A stretch of DNA of 64,000 nt, from the NCBI GenBank assembly GCA_005765155.1, contig VCCP01000001.1, forward strand, positions 1,736,001 to 1,800,000, in the 5' to 3' direction. The stretch is from Zelopaecilomyces penicillatus. Lineage: Eukaryota > Ascomycota > Sordariomycetes > Hypocreales > Pseudodiploosporaceae. The notes under the pieces are model-generated. The model did not search any database, had not been told where the DNA came from, and was given only the letters and a program-made list of their open reading frames with translations. Each line of letters begins with the position of its first letter. Within the stretch, counting starts at the first letter, position 1. Shown one piece after another: positions 44,245-54,876 of the stretch. A program made the position numbers and the translations under genes.

Positions 44245-45463
44245 TTACGCGCCGACCATACCGGGGCCGTAGCTTTGTTGACGCATTGCACTAGGATAGG
44301 GCTGCGAGCTTCCAGGGTTCTGCATATTGTTAGATCGAAGTGGTCAAAGGCCGGCCATAATAGAGATACTACTTGCCTTCTTGCGACGCTTCTGACCCCC
44401 TTCTCCTTCTCCCGTAGAGTACCCTGTTTCCATGCCACCGTCATCATCAGGGAATCCGTCACCATACCCCTCATAACTACTATCACCATAGGTGCGCTTT
44501 TTTATACTTCGGCGAGGTCGATTGGGATCATTGCCCGGCGGTAGCTGAGACTTGGGTCGGTTCATTGCTCCAGGAGTAGAAACTAAGGGTGTGCTTGGTG
44601 CGGTTGGTTTTGCAGAAGGCAGTTTCGAATTGTCGCCGTTAGGAGTAGCCAGGTCTCCTAATACGGACGTATCCCAAACAGCCTTTGTGATGGGGCCTTT
44701 TGCCATTGTCATTGCGCGTCCAAGGGTCGATAGGGTTATCTCCGAAAGACCATCAGTAAGTTCTCGACCTTTGACTTGGTGGACGTTCCATTCCAGCTCA
44801 GGTACTTGAAGCATGGCCATGAAATCAGATGGCGCGTCTTCTTTCTTCTTCTGCACGTCGAAGTGGCCGGCAACACCAAGTCGTTTGATATGACCCTTGT
44901 ATGTTTTTCGGAGTGCATTTTTTTCGCCATTGGGTTTCTCACGCGCCACCTCAGCGGCAAGGCCTACAAGGTCGAACATCTCGTACAAATCATCCGAAGT
45001 TCGCGGGAATGATTCGAGATGTGCTAAAAATTTATAGCGTTAACAAACTTAAAGTTCTCCAAAAAAGCATCCCCGCGACTGTCGAGATCCCACATTTCCC
45101 AAGAGGAAGAGTAAGAAGAGAGCAGCAGAGGAGAGTCTTACGAGATTGACAAAGCAGGTACTTCTTGCCTACATCCCGATGCAGGTCCTCGATACCAAGC
45201 TTGCAGTCGTCAAGGTGAATCTTCTTGTTTTGCCGGTCGTCACCGACATCGTCGAGATGACGCTTCCGCTTATGGGGTGAATCGTCGCCCATGACTGTGT
45301 CTGTTTGAGAGGAGCAGCCGTTGACGCTATGTGCAGGAGTGGGCAAAGTCGTTGTCCCCGTTCCTACTACAGTCATGGAGCTAGATGAACCAAGGGAGGG
45401 ATCGGCAGAGGTTGCGGGCGAGAATTGCGAGGGGCTCTGAGGTGTCCGAGGATGGAACGACAT
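44245..45463 (-). CDS. med19: Mediator complex subunit 19 (Med19/Rox3), three exons, last intron GC-AG
   Basis: Exons 45463-45142, 45023-44377 and 44319-44245 give 347 residues. Med19 belongs to the Mediator head/middle region and links activators to RNA polymerase II. The protein opens MSFHPRTPQSPSQFSP, then SPHKRKRHLDDVG, and LHRDVGKKYLLCQSPHLESFPRTSDDLYEMFDL, the core of the family. AREKPNGEKNALRKTYKGHIKRLG and the Lys/Arg-rich tail (QKRRKK) follow. After QKRRKK the exon meets GCAAGT. Splicing from this GC donor to the AG at 44320-44321 gives NPGSSQPYPSAMRQQSYGPG and a stop, which matches the usual fungal Med19 ending. Without splicing the frame would end ten residues later as ASSISIMAGL. 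The gene is followed closely by no other, and its 5' flank is long. Confidence 0.9.
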
Positions 45464-47897
45464 GATGGAAGGCTACTCGAAGTGGTATGGCGAGTCGCGC
45501 CAGGCCGACGACCTAAATGCCGCTGCGCTGCGCTCCGCTCAAATGCTCGTCATGCACAGTGGTGATTCTGCGATGTTTGTCCAAACGTTGAAGGAGAGTA
45601 TCTAGGGAAGAGAGGGGGACAGCGAAGTCCCTTGCGTTTTCGTGGTGATGAGGTCGTTTCGGCGTGATGTGATGAGGTCCAAAAGAGTGTTGTAGGTCGA
45701 CTATCGTAGGGGGCGGTGATCGAAAGGGCGGTCGGGCGGTTGGGCGGAGAGTGACGGTGGAGCGTCAAGTCGTGATGGTGAGAGCAGAGATGAGCGCCTG
45801 AGGTGGAGTTGAATGGAGGCAAAAGGATCTCTGAGCCTGAAAGACGAGGCAATTTCCCGGGCAAAGCGAAAAGCCAGCCAAAGGGCACTGCCAGCACGCT
45901 GGGACCGCTGGGACCGCTGGGACAACAGCGGGCAGCGGACTGTGGGCAGCGACCCGACGGCTGACAACAATAGGGCACCAGAACAGCGCACTAACACGAG
46001 ACCTGCGCTAAGAGTGTGCTGTAGATTCTACTTCAAAGATGGAGAAATATGGGTGTGATTCTAAGTATCCAGTACAGCGCTGATGCACAATGTGCCCTTG
46101 GCTAGCTGAAAGGGCAAAGGGATTCTTCCCTCAAAGGACCTCGGAAAGAAGCCCGGAAAAACAGGTGGCTGGCCGGGGAAGAGGTGGAGCGCCACATTTT
46201 ACATAAGCTGCTTTGGCGCCCCGTCAAACCCAACTGCCCTTACCCAATATGGATTTGGATCACGTGCCTTACACTCCGATATTTCCCCCAACACGTCGCT
46301 AATCTCTCGCTCTTTTTCTTTTCCTTTTCAAAACAAACAAACGACCACCAGATCGCTCGGATTCATAGAATTCTTTCGTCGACAGCACTGCTTTCGATGC
46401 TGCCGATGGCTTCCGATGTGTGGTCCAGAGCACACCAACCTTGCCTAAAACCATCATCACGAGGGCCCCTCGTGCGGCTGCCATGATGCGATGATGACCT
46501 GATGCAAGTGACATTTTATGCTGTTTCCAGCCAGCCGGTTTAGATATTTTCCGGGCTTTGCAGAGATGGTTTCTCCGTTTTTGGGTAGTGAATCTGCACT
46601 GGTGAAGCTTTGTCCCCTTACTTCCCCGCTTGCATAAAGTCGTAGAGGATTTTTGGAGGCGAAATTGTAGAGGCTTCCAACTCGTCCATGCAATGATCAA
46701 GGTACGTTGGTCTAATTAAAGTCCATGAGAGAGCCTCAAATCCTTGATTGGACAAAGGCGCCTCTCTAACCCAACACAATCAGTCCCGATATGATGACAC
46801 CTCTACATCTGGTAAACCTATCCGTCATGGCTGTTGTTTCCGGCAACGAATCATGTTGTTCGTTAACCACTTGACCGTAGGAGGAAACTGTTTGGCATTC
46901 ACCTGACACCGACTTTCAATCCCGTCTACAGATGTATTCAAAAAAAAACCTATCATCTTTCATTGCTGATTTCGGCCTCCCTCACAGATAGCCTTGCAAG
47001 ATGATATTCGTATTTCACAGTAAGGAGTTCATGGGAAAACCTGGCTGGCCCTTACGCTAGCTCTGTAAATGGAACGCAATTGTGTGCCAAAGAACTTGAC
47101 ATCTCATCATTGACTTCGTCCCGACCATGCTTGGCACACCATAATATGCTGCGGCTGGACTATTCCAGTCACCACAACAAATCAAGATCCCACCACACTC
47201 ATTTGTGCATGTGAGTTGAGGCTGTTGCTTTATCGATGCTGAAGAAGTGCGGGAAGTTGTCATCGCGCCATCAAAATACAGGTTGGATACCTAGAACATG
47301 AAAGAAGAGGCGATGTTGGCATTGCCTACTTCGTCGTAACATACAAAAATATCTACAGAAGAAAAAGGACAAGAGGCCTAAATCCAACACCATACAAGTC
47401 TCAAGACTCCTTACCAAACATGTACACGAAACCCCGCAAACCAGTGCCTGTCTTTTTTTGTTTTCCTTTGACCAGTCCAACTTGAGATGATAAAAAAAGA
47501 AAAAGCGCAAAATCCATCCGTTGAACAAAACCCAATTGTCACGCACGCCTCCTCCGAGACAAAGTCTTCATTGTAGTGAAGTCTGCCCATCAAACTCCTG
47601 AAACCTAGATCCGCCGTTTTTAACCCCCTTCTTCGAAGTCCTGCCCGGGCCAGCCCGTCGGCCATACTAGTCACACCCTTGAATGTCCCCACCCCCCCAC
47701 CTTAACCACAAAACAAAACAAAAGAAGGAAAGAAATAGGAGAGATCAATGTTGATACCGGAATCATTCTTCATGCCGCGTCAAATGACCCGCAACAGCAC
47801 ATCGACGCCGCTCATAGATAGCATTGGGCACCCCGTTATCATTTGTTGTGCTAGACATCTTTGCAACCAGGATAATGACCAATGACATATACAGCTT
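45464..47897. other. Intergenic region between med19 5' side and homeobox gene 3' side
   Basis: About 2.4 kb holding the med19 upstream region and the 3' flank of the homeobox gene. A short GGGACCGCTGGGACCGCTGG direct repeat is at 45900-45922. No gene is supported; the largest minus-strand frames (45550-45978, 46299-46700) lack features. Confidence 0.45.
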
Positions 47898-50151
47898 TCA
47901 TACCCCATCCAATCTTGCTGCATGAGATTGTGATGCTGGCCCGGAATCAGTGCTAGAAACGCCTGGGGCCCCTGAAATGGTGTAGCTTCGCTCACGCCTC
48001 GGGGCAGTCGATCCGCCTATATCACTCCTATAGTTATCGTTACGCGGTTGGCTATGGCTGTAATTTACTGTTCCGGAGTTAAAAATATCTCGTGCGTCCG
48101 ATCGTGGCTCTTGGCTGCCCAAGCTGGTTTGAAACGTCTCTGGGTAATCACTTGTCGTGGCGGGCGGGGAGTTAATTGGCGCATCAGTGTAATCTCGAAG
48201 ATTTGCTTGTGTGCTTGCTGATCTTGGCTGTGAGAACTCCAATGGTGCACTCAGCGGAGCAGATGGATAACTCGTAGTGTACGAGGATGAGCTTCCATAC
48301 TGTGATGTGGGACCTGCCGCGCGATTGCTAGTTGTTTGAGTTGGAGAATGAAGTCCTTGATCGATTGAGCGATATTGATTCCGCAGATCGAGATTTAGGG
48401 GTAAAGATGCTGACGACGCTCGAAATCGTGATCGGTTCTGTGACGCATGGTCATAGCCCATGTAACTCATCCCAGTGGACGTTTGGGTGTTGCTACCTAG
48501 AAACCCACCTGTGTTAGTCCATTTCGTATTCACTTCAATTTGCAAGACAGCGAGCTTACTGGAATACGGATTGTTGTCAAGTCCTCCAATTCCACTTGAT
48601 GTGGTTTGACCCATTTGGCCAGAATGATAAGAGAGTGTGGATCTTTCTGGTAGATTGGGGCTTTTGTCTACCCCTGGATACATGGAATACTCCATTGATT
48701 CCGGCTTCCAAGGCATTCCAGGTCTCAATGGAGAGGGGATTGGGTCAATTCTTGGCCTTGACATCAAATCTCGGGGGTGAAAAGGCTGTATGGCACGGAT
48801 TCCATGCCGGCTTGTTTGCAACGAGGGATCTAGCGGGCCAGGCCGCCCTCCAACAGCTGATGATGCGTGCCCACCATGTGTATATCGATCGTTCGAATTT
48901 GGGGAGATTGGGGATACGATGCCAGGCACACTCATTGGTCCGGACTGGCCGAATTCAATGCCAGTGAAAGACGATGTGATTCCGGTTGGAGACATTTGAC
49001 TACCTCCTTCAGGTCGCCGGGCATCAGCCATCAATGGCCTGATGAGGTGGTTGCCGTAAGATGGGTTCGCAAACTCTACAGCTGACGCCATAGGGACACC
49101 TCCTCCTATGGCATGCACTGCGCCGTACGGGGAATGCAATGCCTGGACGTTGTCAAAATCGTCAGGGACAGCCCGCATCTTGATCATGCGATCCCGATCA
49201 TCCGCAGTGAGACGCTTGATCTTAGCACGTCTGTAGGATTGTCCGTTAGTTGATGGAAGCGATTAGAATATACTGCAACGCCTTAGCTTACCGGTTCTGA
49301 AACCATACCTGAACTTGTCGAGGGCTTAGTCCAGGAATCTCTCTTGAAAGACGCTCGCGGTGAGCAGCATCAGGATGCGGTTGTTTGGCAAACTCGCTTG
49401 TCAGGAATCGTGTTTGCTGATGCGTAAGCCTAATCATTGTTAGCTTACTGTAGAAACTTGTCGCATGTTTCCTGTCGTACCTGAAGCGCTTCATCTTGCG
49501 ACGGGCTGCTACCCTCTCCGCTGTGGTCTGTGGTCTTTCTGATGGCTCTGCTTCTTCAAGCATTTCTTCATCGTCCACATCATGATCTTCTAGCTCTTTC
49601 GATGTCGAAAGATGATGCTGTAGTCCATGTCGACTATGGGATACTTCCGATCCAGGGCCAGTTGACGATCCAGGACCGCCAAACTGGTTGGGCGGTATGG
49701 GAAGCCCTGTAGTGTCATTTGAAAACATTGACTCGCCAAGATTCAACTTTTCTGGTTTCACGGCGCGTTCATCATCTTTCCGGGAGGCCCTGTCTGAGAT
49801 TCGCGCCAAATCATCAGCACTCTGACTTCGCATACGAACAGGGCTACCAAGGAGAGCTGGATGATGTCCCCTTTGCCCCTGAACATTCCATCCGGAGTGC
49901 TCACCCTCTACCCCCCGGCGTGGCCGCGATGGCTCTCCGCTACCATGAGTCTGCCCGGAGGACTGGGAAAAGGGTGTGCTCTCGCTATGCGTCAAGTATG
50001 AATACTGTCCCTGCCATTCTGGCTGAGTCGGCAATGGAGAATCGTATTGGCCTGACATGCGTAGACCCGATGATGGCTTACAAGCAGCCGAATCGTACTT
50101 GCTGAATGGCCAGTGGCTGTTTTTTGTGTTGCAGGGACGAGTAGCGAGCAT
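47898..50151 (-). CDS. Homeodomain transcription factor, three (possibly four) exons
   Basis: Exons 50151-49481, 49429-49292 and 49230-47898 give 713 residues. The homeodomain lies at about 219-278: KRFRLTHQQTRFLTSEFAKQ, HRERLSREIPGLSPRQVQ and WFQNRRAKIKRL, with the helix-3 residues Trp266, Phe267, Asn269 and Arg271 in their canonical places. It is a typical 60-residue (not TALE) homeodomain. An acidic stretch (DHDVDDEEMLEEAEPSE) lies just before it, and long Ser/Pro/Asn/Gln-rich regions flank both sides. Fungal proteins of this class, for example Htf1, control conidiophore development; whether this is that orthologue I cannot tell. The start could instead be Met32 (MSGQYDSPLP). A 51-nt segment at 48509-48559 has donor, branch and acceptor signals and would drop 17 residues in frame if spliced. 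Its upstream region is a 7 kb desert. Confidence 0.9.
48509..48559 (-). other. Possible in-frame facultative intron within the homeobox gene
   Basis: On the minus strand the segment starts GTAAGC and ends CTAACACAG, is 51 nt long (17 codons) and has no stop. Splicing would join NPYS to SGFLGS-like sequence. The distance from the branch-like CTAAC to the AG is short. Confidence 0.4.
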
Positions 50152-51484
50152 TGGAAAGGCGTTTGGGTCTTCAGAGGGGACAGAAAGAGTATCGCCCGTT
50201 TATGGGAGAAGTAGTTTCCAGAGGTGTAATAAATAATGTACCATCAACCAGAAAAGCAACTGCTGGTAAATCCGAACTCGCGAAGTTGTACAGAGGCTGT
50301 AGACCGAGACTCTCCCAAACTGAGAAACTCTTGCCTACCTCTCGATGGACTAGAATGGTGCTGTAGTGTCGATGCTCTGGCTTCCACGTCAAGATGGGTA
50401 GGTTTGGTAACAAAAGCTGGTAATGACTACGATATAATAGGCTGTGGATGGTTTGTGCGATTTTCCCGAGGAGCTGGAATGATAAATCAGATTCTTCTTG
50501 GATGCTTCGGAACTGTGATGAAGAGGATCGCAAGCTGTAAGGTGTATTGGTTTTGAAGCCACCTGGGAGGGCAAAACTGCGGAGGTTGTCTGGTTATCTG
50601 GCCGAGCCGTGAGTCGTTAGCCGCCGTCGATACTGAGATAGATGCTGGTCGACCCCCGCCTAAATGAAACTAGGTAATGAGTGGCGGGTCCAAGTATAGG
50701 CCACAACACTAAGTTGATGGGTGGTGTTTGGCTAGTTTCGGATTCCACGAGGTAGCACTGGAGATATATGATGATATGAACGGTAGGATAGCAGACGAAA
50801 GCACCGATAGGTATGTTGTTCAGGCCCGAGTAGAATGTCGATAGTCCAAATCTCACCCAGCAGGGAGCAGATGGGCGTCGATGGCAATCTGGACTCTCAG
50901 GCGGCTGTGGCACAACAGCCTGTCCAAGACCTAAATGGCTCTGGGTCTCGATGGGGGCAAGAATGTTATTGATAGGGGGGGGTGGTCGGAGAAAATGGCC
51001 AAAGAGAATACAGCAGAGGAAACGAGCCCTTCCACTGGGTAAATGTGGATTACGAGAGTGCAAGCTGTGAGGATGTACCTGGTACTCTAGGAAAGAGGAT
51101 GGAAGAGGGACTTCAACATTCAAGCCTCCCTGATTCGAGAAAACCCGCACATTACCAGCGAAGTGGAATGTCCCCACGCTATCCTGACAATCCTTGTAGC
51201 TATAGGCGTGGCCACATGGAGCTTACCGTGGTCCAAAATGGGGAGGAAGAAATTGCTATCAAGGATAGTGCAATAACGGACCGGTCCTTGTTCAACTGAC
51301 TCTGGGCTGAGGAGGGAGATGAATATGTAATGCTATGGTTCCGTTACAAGGAAGAAGGCTCTGTCAAGGTGACCATACTTTCAGTGGCTGGCAAGATAGC
51401 TAAATGGCACCTCGTGGCTCGGCTAAGGGCAACAGCATGGATGTATGTCCATCTCTACGGGGCACCGGTAGCAGGGGCGGCGCG

Positions 51485-51531
51485 CGTGTGCGAGAGTGTG
51501 TATGCGTGGTGTGTATGTATGTGTGTGTGTC
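51485..51531. repeat. GT-rich microsatellite
   Basis: Interrupted TG dinucleotide repeat of the form GTGTGTATGTATGTGTGTG. Confidence 0.6.
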
Positions 51532-53935
51532 TATCTTTTGGTAAGGAGGGGGCTGTTTATGGTGCGGACGCAGTGATCCGATACTCTCTTGCGCGGCCTT
51601 ACAAAATCAGACCCATCGGGCACCATAGTCATCAGCAACTCAACACGCAAGCCCATGCGCATGCCAGACCGCCGCTTCAGCAAACTACCTACCTAAGTGT
51701 GTGTGAGCTTTTGTACGAAGTACAAGCCAGGATAGTTATGCGGCGCCAACCAGCATGGCATCTATCTTATTAGCCAGCCACAGCATGAAAACAGGGTCTG
51801 TAAGGCAGGCCGAACAACAGGGACTGGGTATTCAGAGAACACCAGGAGTCGACTGCCAGACGGCACCTCGGCTGGGACGTATGTGGGAAGCCCATTGGCC
51901 CTGGATTACATTAGCTTTGTGTCGACTCCACGGATGAACGCATGACCGTTGTTGAGGCCGTCGTCGCAGTGAGCCAATGGGACCATCGATGACCTACAGA
52001 TGGCATGGCCGTCGAAGCATGCCTATAGCTCTTGGGGTGTGAATTAGAAGTGACGAGGCGAAGACGGTTGACACGGGGGGGCGGGCATATCGGGCGAACA
52101 TGGATCAATAACGTTCAGACAGGGGTCACCAAGCAACAGCCAAAGTCGACACGGAAGCGCAGGGCTGTGAGGAAGTGGGGGGCAGCCACAGTTGAATGCA
52201 GGTAATAGTCACAGTGGACAGAGGAGTCGAGAAGTGGCGCAATGTTCTTTTGCCATCCAGGATGCTAGTGTAAGTTGGGGAGGCGACCGAAACGTGGAAC
52301 GGTGCCTAGTTGCTGGCCATCAGCCGTGACTGGATGAAGACTCAGTAATTCTGGTTCGCCTGTGGCTTTGGGCTGCATGGGGAGAGGGATGGATGGAGAG
52401 GTTGAGGACAAGGCTTCCGATGGTTGATCGGAGGCGCCTGGTGGGAAAAAGCACCTCGATGCATCCATGAAGCGTCCACACACCCACTTCACTTCCCGTA
52501 TGTGGTGTAATTGAGATGGGTCATTTTGGCCACGGGTAGTGTTATCAACTGCCATAGCTATTTCCTTTCAAGAACATGTACGAAATCAACATTTGAACTC
52601 GAACTGATTCACCACCGAAAACTTGTGGGGAGACGGTGGGAAAGTGTGCTTAATGGAAGGCCCGCGCATCCCATGTGATTGCGGCAGAATGAAGGTGTTG
52701 AGAGGTAGAGTCGCATGGAACATTGTATTGTGTAATGCCGTCATTGGAGCGACATTGGGTATGGGTCTAAAGAGTCCGCCAAAAAAATAAATGTACTGCT
52801 CACTAAAAGCAATGCCGCACTAAGAATAACTCGATTCACAGCCAGTCATGGCCTGGACTACCTTGGGTAGGGAATTTGCTCCGACGAAGTCATCAGTGCA
52901 GTAGGCTGAGAAGATGATGTGCGACGCTGCAAATATTGCTAGCCTGGCTAGCCTTGGCGGGGCTGCCTGGGCTGCGGCTTGTGTGAGTGGTCACTTCTAT
53001 TCCACTGTTGTGGGAAGTGCGAATTGAAATGCGAAAAAAAGCAGATATGAGGCCAGCCGCTCAATTACCTCTGAAATTCGGCGCGAACGGAGGCTGTATC
53101 CTAGAAGCTTGGTCGTTCGCACAAGGGGTAACCATCCGAGTTGTTTCATGATAGGCCGGGGGTTGGCTCTGAGCAAATCAATGGCGGCAGTCCATCCAGG
53201 GGGGCATTGGGAACTATATGGGCCAAGGAAGATGGCTGTTGTTGTCGGTAATTGGCGCTGTCAGACCCGCCATGATAACTAACATTATTTGGGGTTTGAG
53301 ATGTTTTGAGCATGGATAGTCATGGTGAATGTTTCTCAAGAGTCCTTCATTTCTGGAATCGGAAACACCATTTGTGTTGTATATTTCCTTTTTGCTTCCC
53401 CACGGAACAGTGGCAAAACCATGTGCCCACTATTTGTTGAGAAGCTTGCTGCCTTGCTCAGAAGTGCTGTGAGAAATACTGTAGGAAGCAATTGCTCCGG
53501 GCATGCGACCGAGAAAGGCGCCATGTCGTTTCAACGGCGCCCCAAGAGTGGATCTCCGGCAGATTACGTCCGCGGTCCGTTTGCAAAAGAGCAGGAAAGG
53601 TTGGAACCAGAAATAGGACCGCTCGCAATATTGAAAGCCTTATGTCCGACGTCTGGATGTCGATGACAGCTCTTGAAATCTCTAACAGATGGGAGATATT
53701 GAGTTGTATCTTTAAACCCGATGTGATGTGATGCACTGTCATGGCTTTGACATTGTTTTCTCGGGCGCATCGCCCTGCACCTGCAGCTAGAAACAATCTC
53801 GCGAATCGAATTCCAGCATTGTTCTTCGTTGCAGGTCCTGATGAAGCGGCGCATAATGCATGGATAAGAAGGTTCACTGTCTCTGTTCCTGCACCGCACC
53901 TCAATAAGGCCGCCGCGTACGTGTCCGACACAAAA

Positions 53936-53955
53936 CGACACGACACGACACGACA
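53936..53955. repeat. CGACA tandem repeat, four units
   Basis: Four perfect copies of CGACA, preceded by a diverged copy (CGACACAAAA) a few bases upstream. Confidence 0.75.
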
Positions 53956-54843
53956 CATTACAGCACAGCATAAGCTCCAATACATACGTGTGTAGTGAAT
54001 TAGGATGGAGAACTGTCTGCTCAATCCATATGTGCTGTCTCGCGTCTTGCTGAAGACTATGCCACAGAGACAAGCAGGGAAAGCCCGGCATAGGTTGTAT
54101 TAAGGCAAGATCCGTCCACATGGGGGCTGTTGTGCCAGGACTCGGATGGCCGCCGCCCACGCGGACGCAGGTAGCCGCCATGTCGGAAGTGGGAAAGCCT
54201 CAGGGCCACTGAGTTTATTGCGAGCTTTGGTGGGCTTGAGTTGTGACTGGGCTCGGTGCCTCTACAAGCTTTGGAGGTTTGGGACAGCCCTTGTCGTTAA
54301 TGCTGGAGGGAAGAGTGTAACGGGTTGTGGACTTCTACTGTCTCCCTGGCCCAAGCTTCCAAGCTCCCTGGTCGCCGCCTCCGCTGTTGCAGCACCTTGC
54401 AGGATGTTTGGGTGGGTGCCGAGTGTGTATGGAATCTGGGCGAGCCACATATTAGCTGGGAAACTAGCTGGCTAGCCATGGTTTAGGTAAGCGTCACACA
54501 AGAATGATGCCGGGGAGCTTACAGGTACAGTAGGAGCCAGCCTAGGATGGCATGGATGTAACATGTAACCAACTACTGGTTGTTGTCCTGGTCTGGCTTG
54601 CAGGGTGAGTGCCAAGTCCTGCATTCGTACAGTATAGAATGCCTTCGATCGCGGAGCCAAGACCAATCGACGCCCATGATACACGGCTTCCACACCCCCT
54701 CCCATCCATCAGACTTGCCAAAGAGACCACCCAAGCCAAGAAGTTGGCAGGGTAGGGGAGCTGCAATAGTTTTTAGGTACATCTTCATTCGAAGGACAAA
54801 GAGAAGCAGAAGGTGTCGTATTTTTAGAGGCATTAACGAATGT

Positions 54844-54875
<32 letters not shown>
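54844..54875 (+). repeat. Homopolymer of 32 G
   Basis: An uninterrupted run of guanines. It could form G-quadruplex structures; the exact length may be affected by sequencing error. Confidence 0.9.

Positions 54876-54876
<1 letters not shown>

Noticed and set aside
44344..44376. Read-through Med19 ending (ASSISIMAGL)
   Set aside because: The GC-AG spliced ending better fits the family; kept as a possible isoform only.
53458..54181. Two overlapping minus-strand frames of 188 and 205 residues in the gene desert
   Set aside because: They overlap in different registers, lack domains, signal or codon bias, and one translates through the CGACA repeat.
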